Shown one piece after another: positions 24,392 to 36,500 of a stretch of DNA of 64,000 bases. Source of the DNA: Lanius collurio (lineage: Eukaryota; Chordata; Aves; Passeriformes; Laniidae). Below the pieces are notes generated by a model. It did no database searches. It saw only the letters and a list, made by a program, of their open reading frames with translations, and was not told the DNA's origin. The stretch is taken from positions 28,074,250 through 28,138,249 of the forward strand of contig JACBWW010000008.1 of the NCBI GenBank assembly GCA_020086605.1, given 5' to 3'. Each line of letters begins with the position of its first letter. Within the stretch, counting starts at the first letter, position 1. The translations under genes were made by a program, and so were the position numbers.

Positions 24392-25529
24392 AAATGATTT
24401 TATATATGTAGCAATGGTCTATCATTTTATTTAAAGTACATTTTTTCCCAGACAATCGTGATTTCTCATGATTTTCATCATGTCTCATGAGTCTTTTTTC
24501 CAAGTTCTGGATGAATGAACTCATTGTGCTATACTGGAGCAATACCCCTGCCAGACCTAGGTCCAAAGAAAAGCAATACAATTAACCTAGCAGGGAGAAG
24601 CCTGTGGCTGGCTGGAGTGGCAGTGGACCAGCAAAACCACAGCACTTGCAGGATCTCATCCTTGTATGTCTGCACAGCCCTGGATTTTGCAGTATCAGCC
24701 TGCCCAGGGTAGGACCCTAAGGGAGGCAGGAGCTTAAGCAGTGGTGAAGGTTGTGTTAGTCCTGGCTGAAGGCCCAGGAGCAGACCAGGACTCAGGCACG
24801 CTGGAGCAGCAGGTATGTGGGAATTCTGCTTATGCTGCCGTGCTGTAAAGAAAACAAGGTTTGCTTTCCTGACATTGGGCAAGAAAATGTTATCCTCACC
24901 AAATACCCAGTGTCAGTGATTCCAGTCCTGCAAAGCGCCCATTACCTAATTGCAAAACACCTGCAAGTGACAAACCTGGGAGGCTATAAGGCTTCCAAAG
25001 GCTTCCCAGAGACCTGTGTAGTCTGGGTAAGAAATCCACCCAGATCAACTCCATTTTTCAAGTTAGGAAAGAAATGAAAGCAAAATCTCTGCTGGGGGAA
25101 GTTTTGCTTCCCAGATTTGTAGACCAATGGCAATTTTTTTTCTGTTTGGGAACACTTGAAAAAAGTGGAAATTAAAGAATTTCTGCCTAGGTTTTCTATT
25201 CTCTAGTCAGATCAGATGGTCTGAGGAACAGGCTAGGTGTAGATGAGAAGGTGCTAAGAACCCAAACCACTTATTGACAAAAATACCTCAGTCTTCAGAG
25301 GGCTGACTTACTCATTACAGGCAGTGGGATTAATTGAGAGGCCTCCCACAGGCAAGGCCTTTTCCTGGAGAAAACTTTATCTGGGACAGGAATGCCAAAG
25401 GAGCTTGGAAAGTTACTTGAAGATGAGCTGGGCAGAAATCTCTTGAATCTCCAGTCAACATGACCTGAAAGAATACATCTGCTTGATCCCAAATCCATTA
25501 ACCAGCACAACCCTGGGAATTTGAGTGAG

Positions 25530-25925
25530 ATGCCTGGTCCGGGTTCCAGCTGGGATCAGAGGGAGGGAGAATGGCCAAAACATTGTGGAATTTGATACCT
25601 CCTCACATCATTGCCAGGGGTGTGGAAAAGGGACACTCACTTCCAGGAAGAAGTATGTTCCTTTCCAGTCAGGAGGAAGCCTGTGGTGGTGGGGAAGACA
25701 TGGTCAGTATTTTGCCATGAGCTTCCAGTGTAAATTGTTTCTTTGTCCCATACCTTTTGTTATTATTGTCACTGTTGCTGTTCATTTTCTTATCTTGTTG
25801 CTGTTTCCAGTGAATTGTTATTTCTTTGTATTTTGTGTTTTCTGGAGGGGGAGTGGAAGGGAGTGGGAGTGTGGTTTTCATTGGTTTTTGGTTTTTTGGT
25901 TGAGATTTTTTTTTAGCAGGACTAC
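25530..25925 (+). mobile_element. Possible LTR remnant
   Basis: The motifs GGGTTCCAGCTGGGAT at the left, the CCCAT...TTTTGTTATTATTG run and the TGTTTTCTGGAGGGGGAGTG stretch resemble parts of avian ERVL LTRs. No ends, inverted repeat or target duplication were found. A 134-aa open frame across it is T-rich low-complexity translation and not a gene. Confidence 0.3.
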
Positions 25926-26884
25926 TTAATTGTGGAATACCCTTTCTAAACCATGACATGCAGCAACCAAACACTTAAGAAAAGGGAAGCTTTGAGGTGT
26001 CCATAAACCATGGAAGACTGTGTTAGATCAATCTCTGGTGCTTCACAGGAAAGATAGGGGAAGGAAATGTGTATTTAGTTTTAGCTTATTTCTAACCAGT
26101 GTTCAGTGAGATGGAGAAGGGTGGGATACTCCCTGATTCTTCCAGAAGGCTTCTGAAATACCAAACTACATGACCTGGAAATGGTGTGTTATCCAGCATT
26201 TTTTTCTTCTTTCATTCTGGACCGACTGAACCATGTTGGTTCATTTCAGCAACTAAACCTGCAGACAGACAACACTAGTTACACTCCCCCACCTATTTGC
26301 TCTCAACACCTAACCTTCTGTCACAAATGTATAATAAAGAAATGTAGTGGGTTGAATCTGAGTTGATAGACAGATTTTTAGATCAATACCGCTTCTTACA
26401 ATTTACACATTTAAGCCTCATGGAAAGGCAGGAGTTCCTCTTGTTCCAGTTCACCTGAGGGAGGTGGGGGGGCCTCGGAGCCTCCGGGCCCCGCTGGGCC
26501 GAGCTGAGGCCGCGGCCCCCCTCCCCTCTCCCTGATGCCGCAGCACGGACCCTGGGTCGGTGGGGAGGGAACCATCCCAGAGCCCAGGCCGCTAAACCCA
26601 ACCATGGACTGGCACAGCTAAACCCAACCATGGACTGGCACAGCTAAACCCAGCCATGGGCTGGCACACAGCTAAACCCAGCCATGGACTGGCACAGCTA
26701 AACCCAGCCATGGACTGGCACAGAGCTAAACCCAGCCATGGGCTGGCACACAGCTAAACCCAGCCATGGGCTGGCACACAGCTAAACCCAGCCATGGACT
26801 GGGACAGCTAAACCCAACCATGGACTGGCACAGCTAAACCCAGCCATGGACTGGTACAGCTAAACCCAGCCATGGACTGGCACA

Positions 26885-27264
26885 GCTAAACCCAACCATG
26901 GACTGGCACAGCTAAACCCAGCCATGGACTGGTACACAGCTAAACCCAGCCATGGGCTGGCACAGCTAAACCCAGCCATGGACTGGCACACAGCTAAACC
27001 CAGCCATGGGCTGGCACACAGCTAAACCCAGCCATGGGCTGGCACACAGCTAAACCCAGCCACGGACTGGCACAGCTAAACCCAACCATGGACTGGGACA
27101 GCTAAACCCAGCCATGGACTGGCACACAGCTAAACCCAGCCATGGGCTGGCACAGCTAAACCCAGCCATGGACTGGCACACAGCTAAACCCAGCCATGGG
27201 CTGGCACACAGCTAAACCCAGCCATGGGCTGGCACACAGCTAAACCCAGCCACGGACTGGCACA
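26885..27264 (+). repeat. Higher-order repeat: two tandem 190-bp blocks of seven units
   Basis: Units at 26885-27074 recur in the same order at 27075-27264. I find two mismatches between the blocks (the ggcaca/gggaca and ggtacaca/ggcacaca positions). The unit length order 26,28,26,28,28,28,26 is the same in both. Confidence 0.85.
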
Positions 27265-27346
27265 GCTAAACCCAGCCATGGGCTGGCACACAGCTAAACC
27301 CAGCCATGAACTAGAACTCAGCTAAACCCAGCCATGGACTGGCACA

Positions 27347-27512
27347 GCTAAACCCAGCCATGGACTAGAACTCAGCTAAACCCAGCCATGGACTGGCACT
27401 CAGCTAAACCCAGCCGTGGGCTGGCACACAGCTAAACCCAGCCATGGACTAGAACTCAGCTAAACCCAGCCATGGACTGGCACTCAGCTAAACCCAGCCA
27501 TGGGCTGGCACA
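27347..27512 (+). repeat. Higher-order repeat: three-unit block, period 84 bp
   Basis: The order of units ending AGAACTCA, GGCACTCA, then a GGGCTGGCACA form occurs at 27347-27430 and again at 27431-27512, the second copy ending 2 bp shorter. The AGAACTCA variant also occurs at 27293 and 27569. Confidence 0.7.
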
Positions 27513-28956
27513 GCTAAACCCAGCCATGGACTGGCACTCAGCTAAACCCAGCCATGGACTGGCACATAGCTAAACCCAGCCATGGACTAGAACTCAGCTA
27601 AACCCAGCCACGGGCTGGCACACAGCTAAACCCAGCCATGGACTGACACACAGCTAAACCCAGCCACAGACTGGCACACAGCTAAAATCTTTCCAGAGCA
27701 GCTTCTTGGGACCGGCAGGTCCTCTCTGTTCTCCACATGGAGCCGGCAGGAGCCTCCTTTCTGCAGCCAGCACACTTCGGGCTGAAGAAAACACCCTGCA
27801 GCCAGCAGCACAAAGGGAGCGAGGTTTTCTTCACCATAAAAACTGAACAAGAACATTCTTCAACATAGAGGTTTCGGAGTCAGAGAGAGAGTGAGCCGTG
27901 TGAGACGGAGCTGAAATGGCGGCGGAGAAAAGGGGCAGTGTCGCGTTCCTCGCGCAGAGCTTAAAAATCCTTCTCGCATGCGGTGGTAAGAAACTGTAAT
28001 ATCTCAAACTGTTTGTCTCTTCAATCCATTTGAAGTGCATGGGGGGATGGAAAACTCACGTGTGACCCGTGAAAATTGTTAAGAGTGACTATGCCAGGAC
28101 ATATATATATATAGAAGCAGTGAGAAGCTTTTAAGGACTTTAAAGAAAAAAAGCCTTTGTGTTCAGGCCAAAATAACCCTTCCTTAAAAAGATTGATAAC
28201 CCCATGTGATGGCCCATGTGTGGCAGTGTGAAAAAAATGATATTTTTTCCTAGAAGAGATGTATTACACCACAGCAGATTGTTTCTTTCCAGGCAGTTCT
28301 GCTGTTGGGGGCAGTTTGAGAAACCACGTGAAGCAAGAAGAAAACCCTTTTTTCCTTAAGCATAAGAGAGAGACTTTTCAAGAACTGTAATATTGACTAG
28401 AATCTCATGTTGTGTTATCTTTTGTGCTAGTTAAAAAAAGAGTGAAGTGCTGAGAAGGGGGGGGGGAATGTTTGTTTTAATTTCTTGTTATATCTTTTAA
28501 CTTTTAATTCTGTTAGAAATAAAACTTTCTCCTTGTACTGCAACCATTTAAGTTTGAACCTGTTTGGCATTGCAGCTATCTAGTTTTCCTAACTATTTTC
28601 TTATTTTGTTTTCCTTATAAAATAACTGATATTTTGGGTGCTTGACGCTTAGTTGTGACAAACCACAACAAGAAAGAAACAGTGTCTGGAAGCCTTAAAC
28701 CACTTAAACAAGTATTAAAAAACTAAAAACTCCCAAACCATTAACCAACAGGGCAAAATGCCAACAGCTGATCTCAATTTCTTAAGAGTTTCAGGAGCAA
28801 GATAAGAATATTTTTCTGGTAGGGTTGACAAATGCATCCAAAGCCACTGAGTTCAGTACAAACTTCACAGGTGATGCACTGGGGCCTGGGCAGTGCAGTA
28901 GATGAGGTGAAATGATCTGCTGGTCCTTCCCTGGCTCTGATTATATAGATGTTACA

Positions 28957-29086
28957 CAGAGAGTCATAGAATGGTTTGGGTTGGAAGGGCACTTAAAGAT
29001 CATCTTGTTCCAACTTCCCTGCTGTGGGTAGGCATGCCACATGCTAGGCCAGGCCCTGAATGTCTCCAGGGATGGGACATCCTGCA
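28957..29086 (-). mobile_element. CR1 tail fragment, minus strand
   Basis: On the plus strand it begins GTCATAGAATGGTTTGGGTT and runs to CCAGGGATGGGACATCCTGC, which is the reverse complement of the CR1 3' end. About 130 bp. It begins 280 bp after the LTR that ends at 28670. Confidence 0.88.
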
Positions 29087-32000
29087 GCCATCATTGCTTT
29101 GGTGAATGTAAGAAAAGTCTGCAGTGAGCTCAGCAGATGGTGGGGTGCTAAATGATGAGAGAAGTGGTGGGCTCTTCTCTCACAGAAGTTGATGGCCTTT
29201 ATTAAAACTCATGCTAGCAATGCTTTCTGCCAAGTCCCACTTCTCTGTCAGTGTTCTCAAACCACATTAGATGACTCAGATGAAACCCACAGCATGGACA
29301 AATTTGCCTGCAGCATCATTAGCTCTTGCTTTACTGATGCTTTTACGTGGCGCTCTGCAGAACAGATGTGAGCTCTTACCAAGGGTGAGCTGTTTCTGCT
29401 TTGGCACCTGATAGACACTGGAGACTGATATGTATCAGTGTCAAGAGGCAAAATACATGTCTTTATTTCCCATTTCATCATCCCACACCATGCAGGAAAG
29501 ACTAAAGTTGGATAACCCCAAGCCATGTTACCTTCTTGTTCCTATTTCCCTTTTATTCAATCCTCATGCATATTAGGTAAAAATTTTGAAACTTCAGCAA
29601 GATGACTGATTGCTACAGTTAGTCCAGATGGCATAGGAGAATCCTGCAGACTTTTTTGACATCAAAATCAGAAGACTGAACACAGGTACAACTCACCTTG
29701 GCTATCTGGACAAGAAAAAATGTTGTGACATACAAGGTAAAGTCAGTAAATGACTAGTCAAGGGTGGAGGGGAAAAATACTTCCCAGGCAAAATGCATCA
29801 GTTTCCATAATGTTTTTAGTGGAAAAGCATTTAGAACTATGAAATTTAAGGATTGTATATTGCTTAAAGAAGCATCTTTTGATTGTGATAGGGACCAAAT
29901 CCGACTAGGGAAGGGTGATCACCAAGTGCCATCATGCCAATTTTCAGATGGCTCCTGGGAAGTGTGACTTGTACCTGCTGGCTTATGGGAATCTGTGCTT
30001 TTTCTGGCACTGAAATGTAGGAACCATTTGAACATACGAAGCTGACCCAGTGGGAGGGCTTTGGTTTGTTATCCTGGTGTTGACACACCCATGTTTTCTC
30101 TTTTTCAAGAGTGCTCCCCTCCCCAGGAAAAGTCCTGGGGCTACAAATCTGGGAAGCAAAACTTCCTCTGACAGAGATTTTACTTTAATTTCTTTCATAA
30201 CTTGTTGCTTTCAGATTTGATGGTGTGCAGCACTCAGCTGGTGACCAAAGCCTTCACAACCTCCTTCATTTGGAGAATAATGGCAGGAGTTTAGTTAATT
30301 TGGGCTCCAGCTCAAAGAACAAGATATTGTTTTTCCTTCTTCTAGTGTCTAGGCTGGAGTACAAGCTTCTCTCTGCAGAAAAATATGCAGGGGTTGCTCC
30401 GCAGTGCTGTCAGGTGTTGTCAGGAAAGGGTGGCTTGCAGGAATCAGCTGTAATACAATAGCTTCATATTCAGCACTGGCCATGGTGTCCCACTTCTGCT
30501 CATGGCTGTTTTGCTACTTCCAATGAGGAGAAGAAAGGCAAGGAGGAAAATGTCCCCAAAATTTCACATCTGTAGCACGTGAAGATCAAGGGTGTTTGTA
30601 AAAGGCCGCATGGGTTTGTTGGAAAATGTTTCAAAACTGAGCAAGAAACTTTCCTGAAACACAGAGGGTATTTATGGCTTCAAACTACACACACACACAA
30701 ATATACACACAGGGGAATAAGTTATTGCTGCTGCCAAGCTTTGAAAGAAAACCTTGGTTTCTATTGTTTTTTTTTATTGCATCTGTGATGATCATCCTCA
30801 GAAACTTCCTCCTTTGATGAAACTGATGACCTAAGCTTGACTCCAGGCACATGAAAATAATTCCAAATAAGGACCTGCAGCCTGACAAGCTGCTGTGCTC
30901 CAGAGAAGGATAAACTGACCATGTTTATAAGCAACTTGAATTAAAGGAGGCTGTTTGACTTCATCATATCTTCCAGCTGACAAAGCCATATACCTCTCTG
31001 CACCTCTAACTGTGATTAGGAAGGAGGCAAACCACTGTAAATTGTATTTTCTGCTTCTGGTGATGCTGACAGACAAGGCTTATGTTCCTTAGTTTGCTAA
31101 ACAGCAGTGGGTAATGAGACAGCCTTGAGAAAGAGCACCTCAAGGGCAGAAGGGAGGGTAGGGAAAAGAGAAAAAGATTCTCAGCAGGCAGTGAGAGCAC
31201 TTCTTTTTTTTCAGAATTCAGTTAATTCAGATGTACTTCCCCACCGTTTCATTCACAGAGTTGGTGTTCTCACTCTGAATTATGGAAAATAGATGAAAAT
31301 CCTTTTGGCTGACAATTGTCATTACAGGAAAACAACATCTCAGCAACTGGTGAATAGCTTCTATTAATCATGGCACTACCAGATATGACAGCTGACAGGT
31401 TTTGTCACTACACAGTCACAGAGATGATGGAAGGAAGTGTTATTCTGGGTTTAGTTCCAATAAGAAGCAAAAATACTAGGAAGAGTAACTTAAAAAAGCA
31501 ATAGTGAATAGTTTCCTGTAGTTTATATGTAAGGATAAATAAAGGGGTTTTGATTTCTGAAACAACAACAAAAGACTCCACAAAGCAAAATCAAATCAAG
31601 ATAAATAAGACCAGGTTAAAGTTCATCTGAGTTAATCTTGACAAGGAAACAGAGGAAAATATAAAGGTTCTTTGAGGGACACTGAGAGTGCTGAGCACTA
31701 CGCACTTTATCATGGCAGAACTTAGGCTAATGCCTTTGTCTCGAAGTGAAACAATTACTGGACTGGAAGAAGACTGTGACACAGTTTGTGATGAGTGCTG
31801 CAGGCCTGTAGACATACTGAGTGCTTGGAGATCCAAACTTTATGTGGTATTCATTGAACTTTCAATATGCTTACATTATGTGTCACACAGTGTTTTATAC
31901 TGTACTGAAATAATCAATGTTACACTTACAGACTTCTTGTCACCTGCAAGCTGCCTAAAATCATCGTTCTTCTTTCCCAGTGCACAACTGCTCTGATTCT

Positions 32001-32424
32001 CAGTGTCTTTGCAACACACAAAATGTGCAAAGGAATCACCTCAGGCACCTCATGAACTTGCTGTTGCTCAGTGTTAAACAGGATTGTCATGCTAGAGGTT
32101 CCCAGGTGAGACTGACAGATGTCACCGGGGTCTGGATTAGAGAGGCACAGTTCACCTGCCTCTTCTTCTGCCCCTCTTTGACTTGGACACAGGAGAGAGG
32201 AATTTGCAAAGGTGGTTGGGGTGCTGTGGATCTAGTTTGCCCTCTCCTTATAAGTCATCGTGGTTTCTTGAGATTTTGAGCTTGCTGGTGTGATGCTGGA
32301 GGGTTTCCTTGGTGTTTTGGTGTGTTCCTGGGGTCTCTGCTGAGTCTAAAGCCTGTTTCATGGTCACGGTGTCTGAGGGACAGGCTTCAAAAGGAGCCTG
32401 GTCTCCTTTCTGTCATTGTGCTTT
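29087..32424. other. Intergenic, nothing recognised
   Basis: Contains a CA-rich simple repeat at 30689-30710. No exon or transposon recognised. Confidence 0.55.
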
Positions 32425-33540
32425 TGTCTTGGTTTTAAAGACAAGTGTCTGCTAAGGAAGACAGGAGCCTCCCTTGGAATGGAAAATGTGACCCCTCTGC
32501 CCTCCAAATTATTGCAATTTTGAAATTAAGGGGCTTTCAGGCAAAGATATAAAGAATAGGAATAACAGTCCTTTACTAAAATACAGATATATAAACAGGC
32601 AAACAAACAACAATAGCTACAGTGGTGACAGCAAACAGAAGCACAAACCCAGTGCAGCCTCTCTCGGCTGTCAGGCCCTTTCCCCTCTGGTGCAGTTCCA
32701 GTCACAGCCGGCAGGGGCGCTGGCGGCTCCCGGTGAGCAGGGCAGGTGCGATGGTTCCCCCGCGGCTGCAGGGGGCGCTCCGGAGCGAGCTCGGGGAGCA
32801 CGCGGTAATGGCGGCCGGGAATCCAGGAAGGGGTGGAAGAAAGGCTTCACAAACCTCCCTGGGCAGCTGATCCCGGTGTCTGGCCAGACCCTCGGGAACA
32901 GCCGGCTGGAACAGCAGGGACAGGCACAAATCCCGGGTGGCTGATGAGATGGATCGAACTCCAGAGCTGCAGCGGGAACCCGGAGGTCTCTGCATGCAGG
33001 GTGTGTGGAGCCACAAAGGCCCAGAGCAGCGGCAAAGGAACGGTGGGGATAGGGCGGCCGCAGCGAGGCAGGGAAAGGCGGGCTTGGGATCCCGGGGTTT
33101 TCCTGTGAGGCACCCAAGAGATGGTGAAAAGTCCCTCTTTTAGTGAGGGAGGGAGTTAAATAGGGTCCCAATGAAACAGCCGCTCCTGCAAGCAGAGCTC
33201 CACTCACGGTAGAAGGAAGGCAGCAGAAGGCAGAGCCCCGCAGTGGTGATGGATTCTCCCCACAGCGACCGCAGCTCCTCTGCCCTCCAAACACCGAGAG
33301 AAAAAGAGGGCTAGGGGCTGCACTCAACCCCTTTTTCTGAGAATCTTGCGGCATCTCTGCCCTACAGGAGAAAACCCCAGGTAAAAGAGAGTAGCCAGCT
33401 GGACTCCTCCCCTGAGCTATGGCCAGGTCTTTTGGCTCTCTTAAGTATCCAGTCGTTATTGTCTCCTAGCAACACATAGGGGGTAAAATTTCTTAAGAGG
33501 GAAAAAAATCCCAAAAGAACTCCTAAATCCCCAACATTTT
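32425..33540 (-). mobile_element. ERVL-type LTR, minus strand, ends approximate
   Basis: Read on the minus strand, the left end is a typical avian LTR 3' end: a stretch with CCCCTTAATTTCAAAATTG, GGAGGCTCCTGTCTTCC and a terminus ending ACCAAGACA at 32425. The middle (about 32640-33300) is GC- and CpG-rich, and the right part contains minus-strand GTTGCTAGGAGACAATAA. The 5' end on the minus strand is unclear; TGTTGGGG at 33538 is the best guess, but no matching target-site duplication was found. It is unrelated in sequence to the 26343 LTR. The open frames here (up to 227 aa) are side effects of high GC content. Confidence 0.6.
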
Positions 33541-36500
33541 TTTTTGTCAGTGAGAAGGTGGACATCCACAGACAGGCAGATGAAAAATGTCCCACAAAAG
33601 GACTTCCTCTTGGACACCCCCCCAACAGGGAAAGAAACTGCCTGAAACAGAAAACAAGGAAATTGAATATACTGTGCTATGGTCACTAGAAGTTCAGAGG
33701 GCTCACATTCCCCTGATCTCCAGGAAAGGATCACTTCCATGCTACATTTCTGGTAACATGTGAAACTGAAGAAAGAGGGGAAATGAAGGCAGAGAAGGTC
33801 TATTAATCTGTGAAGGTGGAGCTCTTGTCCAAAATATGTGCCATATCCAAGTGACTTGTGACTTTTGCAGCTGACCTGAGCAGCGTTCAAGGCTTTAGAA
33901 GTCTTGAAGAACAGTAAAATGAAGGATGGAAAGAGAAGCGAGATGCAACATGGATTTGGCAGAGCTAGAATGTGCAGAACCAGCTTAATCCTGGCTGGGA
34001 AATCAGAGATTTCCCAACTCTGACCTGTTCAAGGTGTAAATTTCTGAAAGTTTCTCCATTGCTTCTGAGATGATGTGGGAGCAGTGGCTGCTTGCAGGAA
34101 TAAATACATGATAGTAAGAAGCATTCAGTACCATTTGTGAGCCAGCTGAATCTTCCCACAGGTTGTGGGTGGGCAAATTTAATTTTTAGGTGCGTATCTG
34201 AAAGCTCAAATCTAGGTGGACTCAAAAAACCCCCCATTGAATACAATGGGAGATGGGAATTCTTGGTGAAAGGACTCTGGGGTGACATAATAGAAATGGG
34301 CAGAGAAATATGAGAAGTCCACAAAGGCAGAGACAGATAATGAGAAGTACTTCTTAAAGCTAGGAGAAAATGAAGATAGAAAGGCTGTACATTAGAGAGA
34401 AACAAAAAGAAGTAATGCACTTGGGATGGGAAATGGAGAGCAACGCTTATGAGCAAAAACCTAGCTCTTGCCTGGTGTAGCAGAACAGAGTTTAGTGAAG
34501 ATGACAATGTTATCCAAGCACCAGGAGACTTTACTGGGATAAAAAACACTGGTGCAAGAACAAATATTTCTACATTGGACATAAATCTCAGGCAACAACT
34601 GGGAAGATAAAATACCAGAGAAATGAGATCCTGAAAAAAATCCTCCAGCATCCACACTCCTATTTTACATGAGGAGTCTGAGGGGTTATATACCACAACC
34701 CCCAGGGAGGGCTCAGACCCACAGTGAATGTCCCACCAAGCTCTGGGGAATACTGCCAGCCCCGTTAGGCTATTGCAGATGTTCACAGAGCCACGTCCAG
34801 AGAGTTCTCTAGAAGGGAGGAAATGAGAGCATAAGAGCAGAAAAGGAGGAAGATGACATGTCTGGAGGAAATCCCATGAACAGCCTGACCTACTCCACTG
34901 CCACAATACTGCCTACTCCCTCCCTGATTCTGTCCAGAAACTGTATCCCACATTTCAAGTGCCGTCTGCCTTCTCAAAGTCTGTGCTAGTCACTCCCACT
35001 CTTCTTATCTCCATCCATCAATTTGCTAATCTCTTCCAGGAAGGCTGTTAAACCACCCTTCCCACTCCTGCCCTTGGGTCTCTGCTCTCATCCATCACAC
35101 ACCCAGAAACACAACATCCTTTCCCATATGCACCTTTTATTCCCACCATGTGCACACAAGCACACATCATCCCTTTGAGCCCAGCTGTCTCCTCCCTCCA
35201 GCAAAGTTTTCTGATGATATCACAGACCTAAGTTGGCCACAGATTTGAAGGCCAAGTCCCTGAAGTCCAAAAACCAGGCTTATTTTCTTTCTCTCTATTC
35301 CTGCAAAAATAAATCAATATTTTAAAGTATTAGAAGTCTAGAAATGAAAGGATTGTCAAAAGGTCTCAACCATCCACCAATTCTCATCAGGGTGACTTCT
35401 TTCTTTCTCTGGCTGACCTCCCAAGTTGCAGCAACCCGTTGAACTTCCCCTTTTGGGATCCTACAAAAGGCTTCTGTGTCACTGGGAAGGTTTGGCACCA
35501 TGTCTGCTCCTCCCAGCAGCCTGCCAGCATGCTCTGAAGAAAAATGAAAGTGTTTTTTGAGCTACTGACCATTGCTCTTAACATTAGCAAAGAGCAAACT
35601 CATCCTCAAACAGCTTCCTCCTGGAGGCTGGTCCACATTTTGAATGCTGGATGTTGTTCTGGTCCTCATATTCCTGGTTCTCACAGCTCAGAAATGATCC
35701 ACTTAAATGGGAAAGGTTCAAAGAAGAACAAAGACTATCAAAGGTTTGGGGAAAAAGAAATCAAGACACTTCTACCCCACAGAGCAATCACTAACCCCTC
35801 TTGGAGGCAATATTTGTGCTCTGAAACCAGTCTGCTGTTCCCATAGACCTCACAGCAAGTTCCTGGGCAAGAACTGTGAGAACTCTGGCAGAACTGACCC
35901 ACCTGCTTCCAGCATGCAGCTCTCACCTCCCTCCTGTGCTGCTCTGAGTTGGTGTCACTGCGTTCTGCAGGTGATTCCTGGATGGGACAGCAGGCCACTT
36001 ACCACTCTCTGCTACTTGCCATCTTCGCCACAATGTTCTTGGAACAGTCTTTTCTCCCTCAAGACAACCACTTCCACCCCAGGTACACCAGCATTCAGAT
36101 ATTTGTAAAATAAGTATTCTATTTGTTCACTTATTTATTATTACATATATAACAAATAAATTTACAGTGCATATCCTACATCCAGCTGTTATTTTGAGGA
36201 ATATTCAGAGTAAAGACATTCATGTGCACACCACGGTATTGCTGTCATAGGTACCAACAGAAACATGAGTGTTCATAGCTCGGATCTGCAAGGTTTTTCA
36301 GGCAGAAAGGAAAATTTCAAAGCATCACAATTACTGTAAACCCAAGAAATGAAGCGAGATGGGCAAACAGTTTTAGGCAAACATGTTACAAATTAACGCT
36401 TGTGGAAACTGATGTTGTGATCAAAAAGCTCACAAGTTTGGATGGCAAGAGAAGTGCTAGATTAGTGGATAAGCAATACCTTCAGCAGAGCTGGGTTCCT

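Larger units (their letters stand above)
22453..26342. other. Intergenic with one CR1 tail and a possible LTR remnant
   Basis: T-rich run at 22578-22593. CTG-repeat-like CAGCTGCTGCTGCTGCTGGG at 23982. No gene found. Confidence 0.5.
26591..27680 (+). repeat. Minisatellite, about 40 units of 26/28 bp
   Basis: I counted 40 starts of GCTAAACCC between 26591 and 27653, followed by a degenerate start at 27681. Unit consensus: GCTAAACCCAGCC then ATGGACTGGCACA, with an optional extra CA or TC giving 28 bp instead of 26. Variants: ATGGGCTGG, CACGGACTGG, and in the right third ACTAGAACTCA. The array lies wholly inside the LTR; the single-copy sequence continues after 27681 as GCTAAAATCTTTCC. Confidence 0.97.
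26343..28670 (+). mobile_element. ERVL-like solo LTR, complete, with target-site duplication
   Basis: The element starts TGTAGTGG (26343) and ends CCACAACA (28670), an imperfect terminal inverted repeat (7 of 8) with the retroviral TG...CA ends. It is flanked on both sides by AGAAA (26338-26342 and 28671-28675), a perfect 5-bp target-site duplication. A TATA run lies at about 28100-28113 and AATAAA at 28518-28523, so the sense strand is plus. The 5' part is GC-rich (26455-26590). No gag or pol sequence is attached, so this is a solo LTR. It is 2328 bp long, of which 1090 bp are the tandem array at 26591-27680; without the array it would be about 1.24 kb. The TGTAGTGGGTTGA start and 5-bp duplication fit avian ERVL; the class is an inference. 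Confidence 0.82.

Noticed and set aside
25525..25929. 134-aa plus-strand open frame with a hydrophobic stretch
   Set aside because: The hydrophobic part comes from T-rich, probably LTR-derived sequence; no start context or family match.
26591..27680. Regular repeat array that could suggest CRISPR
   Set aside because: Units are directly adjacent without unique spacers, and the host is a vertebrate; it is a minisatellite.
32671..33354. 227-aa minus-strand open frame
   Set aside because: It falls inside the GC-rich part of the minus-strand LTR; length is due to composition.
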